Positions 1 through 10,920 of a stretch of DNA of 64,000 bases are shown piece after piece. Origin of the DNA: Trichosphaerium sp. ATCC 40318 (Eukaryota > Discosea > Flabellinia > Trichosidae); NCBI GenBank assembly GCA_038496445.1, contig JALMLS010000640.1, forward strand, positions 62,001-126,000, in the 5' to 3' direction. The notes beneath the pieces are model-generated. The model saw nothing but the letters and a program-made list of their open reading frames with translations, ran no database searches and had not been told where the DNA came from. Within the stretch, counting starts at the first letter, position 1; every line of letters begins with the position of its first letter. A program made the translations under genes and the position numbers.

Positions 1-51
1 TCGAAAATATGATACCTTGAGAAGAAGTATTAGACAAAAAGAGCAAAAAAA

Positions 52-2837
52 CTACACTTGCTCTGCATTTTTTTTCAATCTGAACTTGTTCACAGTCTTC
101 CTAATTGTAATTTGATCGCGTTCAGAGATACCTAAAGGAATGGATATTCATATTATTGCTATCAAATATGTATTGGTTTGTTACTTACTTGGTTCTGTAC
201 TGTCACGCATAAACTCAAAACTTTCACGTGGTACAATATGAGTTTGCTCCTCGTTATTTTCTGAATCACTAGATTGATTGATTATTGTTTGCACAGCCTT
301 GTTAAGAGTTAGTACTACATACCAAACTTGCGTTTAATAGCATACCTGCATTTTGAAGTCATTATCATTGGAAACGTAAGTGTTTTTGTGGCTAAGAAAA
401 AAGTAAGAATCATTTTTGTTGGATTTGGCTGTTGCGCGAGAGTACTTACTGAGAGATATGCTGCGCGGTTGAAGCTCTCTTAGCAATTATAAAAGCAAGC
501 TCTTGTCCTATTTTATTGTAAAAAATATGTAGTCATGACTGTAATGCTGACTAACCTTTAATAATGAAATCATTAGGTGGGTTTAGAACAATACCATTTT
601 CGTGTTGCTCATCAATTACTTGAACAGCAAAAAGTACTGCTCCACCAAAGTGCTCGTAAACCTCCTAATCATACGCATTACTACAAAAAATGTATCAAAC
701 AGTAATACCTGGACAGCCTCTGTCCATCGAAGTCCTTGAAACGAAATTGGAAGATTACAAGAAAAAATAGCTTGCGTGCTTCCAAGCGCTATTAACAGAC
801 AGTAGTGTTAAGTTTCAATATGGTAATGTGTCGTAAAGTACGCACTATATTCATAGTTCCAATTCGTTCTACTTCTTGTTGCTTCAACTGGATTAATAGT
901 AAACTGCAAAATGAAGTTTGATAACAAAGTTGAAAATCCAGCAGCAAGACAAGATTGACCCAATAAAAGCTAGTGTTGACAAACACGTGTCAGATTAATG
1001 ATAATAAAATAATAACTAATGTACAGGTAACGACTTACCATCTTAATTTGATCAAGACATAGAACGTTGGTGATACCTTCAGCAACGAGAATTTTCTAAA
1101 CAGAGGATTAGATAATAAAAAAATAAAAAGGATTTACTGTATTTTGATATTGACTGATTTGTGCAAAGATCGGCATATCAGCGTTTCTTGTTCTTATATA
1201 TTCATTTACAGATAAAACATTTAATATGGCTTTAGCATCACCTACGGAAAATATCAGTCAAGGAGAAATCAGAAAAACTTGAGTTAAAAAAATTACCATC
1301 ATCTTTTTCTCCGTATGTATTACTTAAAACAAAGCAAGCTTTTGCAACATCAAGTCTTGCTCTCTTCAAATCCGCTCTCACCTTTCAATAGACTTAGTAA
1401 AAATAGCTAAATTTACTGCGAATATAGTACCAGTGGTGATCCTACAAGGTACGTTGTTCTTGGTGCCAATAGAGGATCTTGAAACAATAAAGATTTAAGT
1501 TCAAAATCAGGTTCCTTTGGTGCTAAGAATACAACCTTCATGCGACCATGTCCAATCTATAAACCGAATTCAATAAGATACGTTATCGCATTTTAGCGTA
1601 TGTACCTCATGAAAGAATTCTTTAAAAAAGTATAAGACACCTGTGTAGTTAATAGCGCCACAAACAACAATATGTTGATTTTGCTTTGGGCTATATTTGC
1701 CTTCATATTCTACAAGTGCGCTTAGTAGATCCTAAAAATACTCGCCACTGCCACTATATACCTGATGTAGTTGATAAAGCTTTAACAAGTGCACCAGTCT
1801 GCCAAGTTACAAGCAAGAAACCAACACCAATCATAGTCATCATTACCTTTACACTAATTAAATAACATGTCACTTTGTTACTTTGTTTGTTACCATTTTT
1901 CCAGCTGTTGTTTGCGGTGAGTTGTCACCATAACCTACTGTACTGAACGTATGAGAATGTCAAGGAAGAATTTCAGGGATAGCAATAAGGTTAAGACAAG
2001 AAACAATCATAAAAAAGAGGATACGACAACCATCCAGTAGACACATTCGTGGAACGTCAGTAACTGTCCGTCTGATGAACTTGACTCAATCAGCTGTATA
2101 ACAGATGCAGTACAAAATATAAGAGAAACAAGTGTGAACATAACAACAAGAACTTGGCGGTGAACACCTACAAACTAAATAAGCTTGATACATGTAAAAC
2201 AAATAAACACTACTACAAACCTGAAAGGAACCCAAATATTCTGTACGCCCTTATAATACGCATGGCACGTAGTATACGTAATGGACGTAAGAATCCAGAA
2301 CTAGTAAGTGCCGACTCAGCTACGAGTAGTCGTCAAAAAAAAAAGGAGAAAAGAAATCAAGACATGTCATTTGACGAAATGAATATTTTGGCACGTGTCA
2401 AGAAACTACAACGAAAAAAAATCTAAATACGGGTTTTGCTGATTGCAGACTTTCAGTACCAAATATGATATTAGCAATGACAGGCATGATAGTGAAGAAA
2501 TCAATAAGTGCAAAAGGGCTGAAAAAGTATTTGAGCCTATAAAGGTATGGAGTCAGTAAGGTGGTTTGTAGGTGACTCAATAACACTCTAAACGCACCTG
2601 TCATCAGCAACGTAGAACAATAGAACGTAGTCAACGGCGAATACCACCGAGAATAACACTTCAATGACAAACAGCCATACTGGTACAACGCCGTAGTTGT
2701 CCTCCAGGTATAGTTCTATAACGTAAAACACACAGCTGAGGATAGTGACGGCAATTTGAAAAATTAGCTATTTACCGTATTAACACTGTATATATGCTTG
2801 TTAGTATTCGGAGTAGGTCGTACCCATGCTTTGCCAT
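52..2837 (-). CDS. Slo/BK-like voltage-gated potassium channel with a single RCK domain
   Basis: A plasma-membrane K+ channel of about 590 residues in many exons. Starting at the ATG at 2835-2837, S1 is followed by an S3 segment reading ALIDFFTIMPVIANIIF. A strongly charged S4 (FLRPLRILRAMRIIRAYR, about 2240-2297) comes next. The selectivity filter TVGYGD lies at about 1924-1942 and S6 at about 1780-1840. The cytosolic RCK domain begins KQNQHIVVCG near 1680. It continues through DLKRARLDVAKACFVLSN and the Slo-like block VLNPPNDFIIKG near 560. A charged tail ends at the TAG at 52-54. Animal BK channels run to about 1,100 residues with two RCK domains and a calcium bowl; this one stops after one RCK, so calcium sensing is doubtful. 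The frame is open across most reconstructed junctions; the junction just before TVGYGD is not resolved. Family call is firm, exon ends less so. Confidence 0.88.
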
Positions 2838-2924
2838 ATGTTGACGCGGATATAAAGTAACTAAGCCTTTGACGCAACGAAGGGCGCTGCGCTGTATTGT
2901 GGCGTTAAAATATCGTATTTTACG

Positions 2925-3122
2925 TTAGTACAGCGTACTTGCGAGATCGTATTGGCTTATTTCACTAAATCCTTTCTTTTCTTTGCAATTTGCACACCAT
3001 CCTTTGGTTAGCCATTTAACCAATCGAAAAATGAATATAAACAATGGAACGAAGAAAAGCGGAGCAGCAATGACAAGCAAAACCTTGAACACTTCGTGCC
3101 ATAACCCTGAAGCAGGCTTCAT
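2925..3122 (-). CDS. Small single-pass membrane protein, unknown
   Basis: An intronless frame of 65 codons starting at ATG (MKPASGLW). One clear hydrophobic segment (VLLVIAAPLFFVPLFIFIF) is followed by a basic stretch and CANCKEKK, a lone CxxC. The upstream in-frame GTG at 3128 is not needed. It lies about 90 bp upstream of the channel gene on the same strand. The opposite-strand frame here looks like its shadow. I recognise no family. It could be a real small membrane protein or a chance frame; the membrane segment favours the former. Confidence 0.4.
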   Translation of the reverse strand: MKPASGLWHEVFKVLLVIAAPLFFVPLFIFIFRLVKWLTKGWCANCKEKKGFSEISQYDLASTLY

Positions 3123-3337
3123 TGCCACCTATCGTATCAATACCTGTTTAAGGCAAAACCTGTAAATGTAGTCAAAAAAACTCAAAAACAATTTGTTTTC
3201 AGTTAAACGCTGCAGACATTCTTTCAAACGTTGCGTATATTATAGCAGTGACCTACTGCTAGTAGAACAGTGCTAAAACAGAGCTCGTGGCTTAAACGCA
3301 GTGGTGACACTCTTAATACCCAAACATCTGCGCTTGC

Positions 3338-6106
3338 ATGAAACGTTGCCTTGTGCTCGTTGTAGTTTACTACACAACGCTCGTACTTTGTAGTAGCGCC
3401 GGCGAAGACAATCCATTTGTTAAAGAGCCTGCACGGAAGGATTTCAGTGCGTGAAGGACATCATTAGCGTAATTAACACATTGAAGTATGGGTAACTGGC
3501 GAATTTACACAAGTAACAGAAAATGGCGCTACAGCAAACAACGTAGCAATGTGGGATATAGTGAAGGGTAAATACAGATTTTTCTGACGAATAGTTCAAT
3601 TTGTTACCAAACGTGCACCACAACAATTTAACATCTACTGGTAAGGCGTGTGGTGGTTTCTACGCGACGAACGTTATGATAGCTCTCGAGGATTGAATGG
3701 TGGGATTAATGCAATTTCGTCCTCTAGTATTGCTGGAGACGATGATTACTTCTTAGGAGGTGAATTTAATAACTTGGGTCACATGCAATCGTCACCAGTA
3801 TCAGTCGAAGGATTTAACCTGGTACACTATCGGCCTCTATCTGTCACCTATGCACGTCATAAAACGCTTAGTTTAAACCTTGTTAGGTCGCCAGATGGAA
3901 TGCAAGTTTATATCATTTCGAGCCTCTAGGACAAGGTCTTGAGGTGCGCTTTCAAGCGTAGGAACTACGATTGGATTTTAAAGCTTATCAAATGAATAAT
4001 TTTTCTGGCTTTTTTTTTTGATTGATTGTCGGACCTATAACTCACAGAGTACAGGGTGAAAGGGTTGATAGTGTACTTGTTTCAGATATGAGTTTCTTGG
4101 TATTTTTCTCTGGGAAATTCGATTATGCTATAGGTATCTTGAAGTGATCTTTATCACGTGCATTGTTTTTAAAGGATTTTTTTTTATTGGTTTTTGAAAG
4201 AAAAAATTCAAAAAATCGCTTCGACGTTTACTTACGCTTTGCTCTTAATAGGACAGAATAGTACAAAGTTAAATAATATCGCTGGTTGGAATAGAAAAAC
4301 ATCAAAGTGGTTTCCATTGGTACTAGCTTGAAATTTGTTTATTTTTTTATTGGCTGAAACATTGTATTTATTCGAGTTTTTTTGTTCAGGGCCAAGGATT
4401 TAAATGTCAAGGATACTACCTCCCAGTGAAAAAAATGGCAATGAACTCTAGGGGTCTACTTTATGCATTATCAGTTAGTGTTGGTACACAAATAACACGC
4501 AGTTTCGATCACACAACCTTTTTTTTTCATTTTTAAAGTTTTCCTCTTTCTTTGCGCTGTAGAGGTTACTTGCATTATTATTTGCTTATGAATTCTTAAA
4601 CCACCATTAGCGGATGATGTAGGTTGTATAGGCACATATGACTATATTAAAGACACGTGGGAGAATTTTGAATTTTCCATTGATGGTTCAATTAATGACA
4701 TGGTTATTGATACAACTGACGACTCAGATGTCTTATATATTGGTGGTACGCTACTGAACCAGTATACACTTTTTTTTAATATTACATCAAAGGCTCATTT
4801 ACTAAGATTAATGATCAGGATGTACAAGCGTAAGCAACCAGAGGTTTTGCGAAGCCATTTTTTTTGGAAAGCACAGAAATGCATGGCAAATGTCTTCCTT
4901 GTTTGCCATGGTTTCAAGATAGTTGAAAAAAAAAAGATTTTGACATGCCAAGCGTGATGTCCTTCTTTCTCTGTTTTTTAATGGTTTAGTTCTTCAGCAG
5001 AAGAGCGTCAAGGTTGTTGAATTTTTTTAATGTTTGATTTAGAGTAGCTATGTTAAATGCTACAACAAATGGTACTATACATATAAATCCTGTTGGTAGC
5101 ACCCTTCAAAAATATCAAAACAACGATATTGTAGTATATACTATACTTGCACTCAAAAAGAACGTATTTTATATCGGTACGTTTAAAGGAGAAAAAACTA
5201 TGTTTTAAGTTTTACTTATTTACAAGAAAGTTAACATTATTTTCACGTGCATGAAACGAATCAACTCTAACACTTTTATTTCAAGGTGGCACTTTTAATG
5301 TTACTGGGAGTTTCCGTAACACTGGATCAAATGTTGCTCGTCTCACTGAACATGGAACTTTTGAACCAGTTGGTAAAGGTGTTTATGGTCCAGATGATGC
5401 ATGTGTCTCGAGTTTGTCTGTTGGTTCTGGAGACTTTGAAAGTATGTATACGTTTGACCCAATTACTATTTTATTTAATTCCCTTGACAACGTTCAAAGG
5501 GCTGCCAGTGGTTTTTTTGTTTTAATCGCTCAATTAAAAAGATTTTTCTTTTCTTTCCTTATCTTTCTTTTGACGCTCTGTTTCTCATTTTGCATTTCCA
5601 GAAACGCGTTTATTCATTGGTGGAAGATTCGATAAAGCAGGTGATCTAGATAGTCAGAATTTGGCTCAATACGAAATAGACGATGTTTCTGTACGCCTAT
5701 CTTTTTTTGGAGGTGGCGGAATACTCACTTTTTAAGGGTTCGTATATTCCTGTGTTGAATGGCACCTATGGGCCAGTGACTGGTCTATTCGCAAGTACGT
5801 CTTCATAGCGCTTGCTTGATTTTATTGTTTTTAACTTTTTCTTCCTAGAGGAAGCTCCAACGCCACCATTTTTAGAGTTTTGGACACCACGTACGTGTTT
5901 GGATTTTTTAGAAGATTTTTTTTTATTTTGTGTTGTCTCTTTGAGGTTGTTCGAAATAATATATTCTTATTTTATTCTTAGTTATAATTGGACTTATTAT
6001 TGCTGATGCTGGTGTTCTTATTGTTTTACTATTGCTTATGATATTATCTTATTTACAAATGAAGAATATTCTAAAAGATGAGTACTTACTCATGCCTCTT
6101 AACTAA
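3338..6106 (+). CDS. Rax2-like secreted/transmembrane beta-propeller protein
   Basis: A multi-exon gene. The start at 3338 gives a signal peptide (MKRCLVLVVVYYTTLVLCSS). Exons then carry the repeated signature of Rax2 / Kelch-like cell-pole landmark proteins: GEFTQV followed by NNVAMWD (about 3500-3565), NGGINAIS with FLGGEFNNLG and FNLVHY (3685-3830), VLYIGGTL (about 4730), VAMLNATTNGT (5046-), GGTFNVTGSF with NVARL (5286-), and RLFIGGRFDKAGD (5605-). The last exons give a Pro-rich linker and one transmembrane segment (IIGLIIADAGVLIVLLLL). A short cytosolic tail ends in the TAA at 6104-6106. Yeast Rax2 is a type I membrane protein marking division sites; the role here is unknown. Repeats and topology support the call; not every intron boundary is certain. 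Confidence 0.75.
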
Positions 6107-6499
6107 GGAATCCAAAAAAAAGTTTTGAAAAAAAATCGAAAGAAATAAACATTGTACTAAAGCCAAAATTGACCACCCTCACTTCTACGCGTACTCAGGA
6201 ACTACAAAAGCATCTGGTATTGTTATGTATCTCAATAGTAGCAAATACGGGTCAATTTAAGTCCGGTCAATATGATTCTACTAAGAACAAATGCAACAGC
6301 AAGCATCTCCCGAAATTTTTTTCCACATGTTCCAAACGGACATTTTCTGGTCTACAGGCTTAATTTGCTGTAATTTCTTTCATTTCATCGTTCTCCCAAG
6401 GACAATACAATAGGTATAACACGATTTCGAAGTCGATAAACAAGTTCGTCGGGTTTTTTTTCAAAACTAAGATAACGCTCTAATAGAACATCTATAAAC
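6107..6499. other. Intergenic, no gene seen
   Basis: AT-rich spacer between two plus-strand genes. Short frames on both strands lack family resemblance and splice into nothing convincing. It should hold the 3' end of the Rax2-like gene and the promoter of the SAP-like gene. Confidence 0.5.
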
Positions 6500-6837
6500 A
6501 TGTCTGAAGCTCCACCAAAGTCGAACAAGAGGAAAAACCAAGACGCAGAAGGCTCTTCAGACGTGGTCGCCAAAAAGCAAAGAAGAGTAAAAAAAACAAA
6601 AGACGAGTTTCTACAAGCTCTGAGAGACGGTAGTAAGTATTTTTTATCAACGTTTATGCACACGAGATCTCGTTTTTTTAATTTTGTTTTTTTTTCAAAT
6701 CAGCCATTCCGTACAAAAAGTGCAGCCAGCCTGCGTTGAAGGAATATGTCGATGAGCGCGGATTAAGAGATAAGAAGGGTTATATTAAAAAAGCTGAGTT
6801 AATTGCTATCCTTGAAGCAGCAGATGAGAAGGCTTGA
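6500..6837 (+). CDS. Small SAP-domain-like nuclear protein
   Basis: Two exons (6500-6632 and 6704-6837) joined by a 71-nt intron starting GTAAGT and ending TCAG give 88 residues. The N-terminal half is Lys-rich with nuclear-localisation-like clusters (KSNKRK, AKKQRR). The C-terminal half reads LKEYVDERGLRDKKGYIKKA then ELIAIL. This matches the helix-turn-helix of SAP motifs (short linear DNA-binding modules): leucine helix, GL turn, Lys-x-ELI helix. This suggests a DNA- or chromatin-associated protein. The joined frame is open and ends in TGA. Family assignment rests on the motif pattern only. Confidence 0.65.
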
Positions 6838-7483
6838 GAGTAGTGTAGGTGTTGTTTAAAACTAGCCGTTAATGAAAAAAAAAATAAACGCAAAAAAAAA
6901 ATAAAGAATGTCCGGTTTGTTGGCATCACGTTCGATGACAGACCTCTAAATATGCTCAACCGCGTGTATTTGAATGTATATAGCGTATTTATGGTTTAAA
7001 ACAGCAATCCTGACAGATTTTATGCAAACGCAAATTTTTTTTGGTTTTTTTTTTCGTAATTCTTTTGGCCAAAAGTGAAGAAAAAATTTCTCGTGGTTAT
7101 TTTTTTTTTGATTTGAAACAAATAAAAAATTAGAAAAGCGTTTGTCTCACGCTTTTTAAAAAACCTCTACAAGGTCTAATGCATGCATATCGCTTGCGTT
7201 GGGTGTCTAGTACACTGTTAGAGGGTTTGATTTGCTCACCATGTTCAAGTACTTTTCAACGTTACCAAAAAACTCAAACAAAGAAAAAAACGCTCTTTCG
7301 ACAGCGTTACAGAGAGCTCAATGCTGCACTTTCGAAATTTCCTCATGCAAGACTATGTAATGAAATCTAAAAAGGTTATTTTTACCAGCACGTGGAGTCA
7401 TACGAGACTATAAGTTTTTTGTTTTCTATCGTTTTATGGTACAACTTTTTTGGGGTTTTTTTTTGTTTTTTTGGGATTTTGAT
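6838..7483. other. Intergenic between convergent genes, no gene seen
   Basis: Very T/A-rich with long homopolymers (many 8-9 nt T or A tracts). A 60-codon plus-strand frame at 7179-7370 has no recognisable domain and no partner exon. Both neighbouring genes end here, so it mainly holds 3' untranslated sequence. Confidence 0.45.
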
Positions 7484-10400
7484 TTAATCTTCATCTTCTT
7501 CTTCTTTTTTCTTCTCTTGCTTTGCTCTTTTGTTTGCTTTATGATCAGCAACAGTAGCAAGCTTTCTTTTTCTTTCAAACCTGCTTAGAGTATCTCTTGC
7601 GCCATAATTCTCAACAAGCTCTGATTTCTTGATACCTTCAGTTGCCAATTGTGCTCTTTCCATTGCTTTTTGTTCTTGTCTTCTTTTGACATTTGTAATA
7701 ATTTGATCTCTTCTTTTATTCTGTTTATCTTCCATAATCTGTGTATCAGACTTGGACTTCCCTGGAGCCACGTATGGTCTTTCAGAGCGTATCTCTCCGT
7801 CTTTTGTTTCTTGCCATTTATCCTTAGATAGGGAAGATACAGCACCGATATACTTCATGTCTAGAGCAATCATATCCGGCTAAAAACAAAAAAGGTTAAA
7901 AAAACGCCGGCATAAAAAAAGCAAGAGGAAATTGTTTTTGGTTTTTTTTTTGAACGGAACGTACTTGTATCTTCTCTAAAGCTCTCTTAACTACGCCTTC
8001 TCTTCTTTGATGCTTTGTTGTAAATGGATTCTCAACGTTACTGTCAATATTAGGTTCTCCAGAACCTGGTATTACAAGAGAAGAAAAGCCCTTGTAAAAT
8101 GTCAGAAACCAGTGGAGTGAAAAAATTACAGTTTAAACAATATTTTAGTCTCTTAAACCTTTAAACGTACATCGTAAGTTCCAACGCCAAGTACATCCTC
8201 GTATGGACAAAAATTAATGGAAGTTATTGGCGAATATGTCCTATGGTACACGTGAGATACGGTTTAAAAACAAAGCGAGCTATTGGATTTTTTCTTTTCC
8301 TTGTTTTGATTTTCCTGATTAAAATTGCTTACTTGTGCCTCATGTATGGTTCAGGTTTTGGTTTAGATTTCTCGGAGTCTGTTGAGGAAATATAATCCTT
8401 CCAAACTTCAACAATATTATCACGTGCCAAAGCAAGAAGTCCAAGTTGACTGAAACGAAGTAAATAAACAAAAACAACTCAAAAAATAATTTTCTTACCT
8501 GAACTTCACGTCTGTAAGACCACGACCTGTGTTGTATGTTTCGAGTTCTTTGAATGTTCTAAGATCCCACAATTTAACGGAACTTGGCCCAGCTGTGACC
8601 ATAATGCTACAAAATAGTTATGTTTAGAACCGTTTCGATTTATAAACAGCGTTTTCTTGCCAAAATGGTGAGCCTTACCGACCAGTTCTGTCAACATCAA
8701 TAGTAGATATAGCTCCTTTATGTGCTAATATTTGTGCGAGAGGTTTCTCTACTTTAGGTGCAATGAGTTTGACTTGTCCTAAAGCGAAGTGTGTTAACAA
8801 TAAACTGACAAGTAAACTAGTGATGGTTACCATAATCAGCAACATGAATAACACCATTTGTATGATTAAGTGCAATAGGATAACTAGGACGAGCGCTGAA
8901 CATTTTGCGACTGCATACTAAATCTCCAGTTGTAGAATCTTGATAGAGAGCAAATCCATACTTGCTCTGTTGTAAAGGAGTGAGCAAACAAATAATATAG
9001 AAAAAAAAGCGAAATGAGCTTGACGTACAACACCAAAAAGTAGAAAATGGTATGGTAGATATGACAAGTTTGTAGCGTGTTTAAAATGCTTTAAACGGCG
9101 TATTTCTGTTCCATGGTAGTCATAAACATAACAGTCTTCTTTTTGTGCTACAGCAAACATTGTCTCGTTGTGAAGAAATCTAAAGTTTAAAAAAATCAAT
9201 ATTTCTTTCATTCTTCCTGGCGTATTCACAAAAGAACAAAATACGCTGTTACGGTTTGATTACACCGAAGAAAACACGTGCAATGCAGTGTCATATAATA
9301 AAAGAACAAGAAAATTATGAGGAAGATAAACGCACGTGAAATCTTTGACAGTTTCTTGTAAAAATAGCTCACAATGAATATCACTTTTGTCCCAATCAAG
9401 AACAGCAATATGTCCTTTTCTACCACCCAGAATAGCTTCTCTACCACCTCTAAAGTACTTTGCTTTATAAGGACCAAGGTTCAACTCCAAATCAAATATC
9501 TACAACAAGTATTAGACAAGGGCAACAAACTAAACAACGAAGCCAAAAAAAAAATTCATCAAAAAAACAATTTACTGTATTTCGTTTTGTTTGCTTACTT
9601 TTTGTTTTGTTTGCATATCAATACCAGCAGATATTTCTCGTTGTGCTACACTAACAGTTGTACGATCTAGAAATCGATTAATTAATGATTAACCGTGAAA
9701 TCATAGGATCAAAAAAAGTCAAAAAACAACTTACCATCTGTTTCAAGGAAACCAGCGTCGGTTTGATTGTGTATAAGCTCCATACGTGCAGCGTCTATAA
9801 TACCTTTTTTAGTGGTTTTTACACGATACTCATTCTTTTTCTTGTGATGCCTAAAATTCACGTCCTATCTCGGGTGTCAGGTGATTTCTGTGTTATTTAC
9901 ATTGCTAGTATTGTCTACCACAAGCTATTGAGTCGTATAGACGTACTTGGGTGTTGACAGCAGCACCACGAATGTATTTGACACATTTATCCTTAATGGC
10001 AGTTGTATACTCCTTTTCTAGCTCTGGGTCGTAGAATTTGACGTCTGTCTCATCGAATTTTGTTGCCTCAAGCTTTGTTTTTTTTTGCTTCTTGAAACCG
10101 ATGCTAGGGCGTTTAGCCTTTGGTTTTTCGGCTTGTACGACGTCTTCTGGTGCTGGTGGCCATTGTTTACCGTAGTCCTTTTAAAATTAGTTGGAGTGGC
10201 GTGTTTCGGTTTTGTACGTACTGGGAGGAATCTGAGACCCTTCGTAGCTCTAATGTAAAATTTCTTGTTGGCTTCTTGCAATTCAACTGGCCAAATTAAT
10301 AGTATTTCTTGGCGTTATGACGTACTTGGAGCGTCTACGTTATTGTTTTGAGCCCATTCGAGCAGCGTAGAAAAAGCAAACGGCGTGATGCGTAATTTAC

Positions 10401-10545
10401 GTATGACATGATGAAATTCGAGCCAACCGCCTTTGTAGACTTGGGCCCTAACACCTAGACCTTCCCTGCGTGGCCCAAATTTTAAAATACGCAGCAAGCG
10501 GTGCACCATCGAACGGTTTGGCGTACTGCCTTTTGATTTGTCCAT
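7484..10545 (-). CDS. UTP7: UTP7/WDR46-like WD40 small-subunit processome protein with an N-terminal Tpt1/KptA-like domain
   Basis: Minus-strand gene with about 11 exons. The UTP7 body is clear: KYIRGAAVNTQ, HNQTDAGFLETDG, then LNLGPYKAKYFRGGREAILG and GRKGHIAVLDWD (about 9380-9490). WD units follow. The BING4 C-terminal domain reads NPFTTKHQRREGVVKRALEK then PDMIALD, with an acidic/basic tail ending at 7484. UTP7 acts in the nucleolus in pre-18S rRNA processing. The first two exons (10545 to about 10215) encode about 95 residues: a helical segment, GGWLEFHHVIRKLRI, ELQEANKKFYIRATKGLRFL. These resemble the winged-helix N-domain of tRNA 2'-phosphotransferase (Tpt1/KptA), but QGH after RA is replaced. 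A GTACGTAC donor and AAAAG acceptor (43-nt intron) join it in frame to DYGKQWPP. No ATG opens the UTP7 part downstream in a usable place. Confidence 0.82.
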
Positions 10546-10920
10546 GGTCAGTTACAGGAGAATCTAAAGAAAACAAGAATGGCGTGACTAAACCAGACTT
10601 AACGAACTATCACAGTACTCCACTGACATGTTCTACAGCACCAATGTAAGCTGCTCCATGATTTTAGAAGAATGGTCTATCAAAACGCACAAAGCGAATT
10701 ATAGCGCGTAATGAGGGTATTCAGGCGCCAAAGGCGTACGCCAAAGAAGTATGAGCACGTTCTAGAGTACGTAACCGAACGGACGTTCAAGTTTCGTAAT
10801 AGCATGTCACAGAACTACGCAAAAAGTTAGAAAATCAGCTAATAGTATGCGCAAGGACATTCTCAGGTATTTTTGTGAAAAAAAATTAACGCAAAGCTAA
10901 CATACAGTAGAGACGCGTCA
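10546..10920. other. Divergent intergenic region
   Basis: Shared 5' region of the minus-strand UTP7 fusion gene and the plus-strand DDWY-repeat/nuclease gene. No open frame of note and no obvious TATA element. It presumably carries both promoters. Confidence 0.4.

Noticed and set aside
2398-2688. Uninterrupted minus-strand reading across the channel's S3 exon
   Set aside because: It reads through an intron on each side; the spliced reading gives proper S3 and S4 segments.
7179-7370. Plus frame of 63 codons downstream of the SAP-like gene
   Set aside because: Basic composition only; no neighbour exon and sits in a T/A homopolymer-rich spacer.
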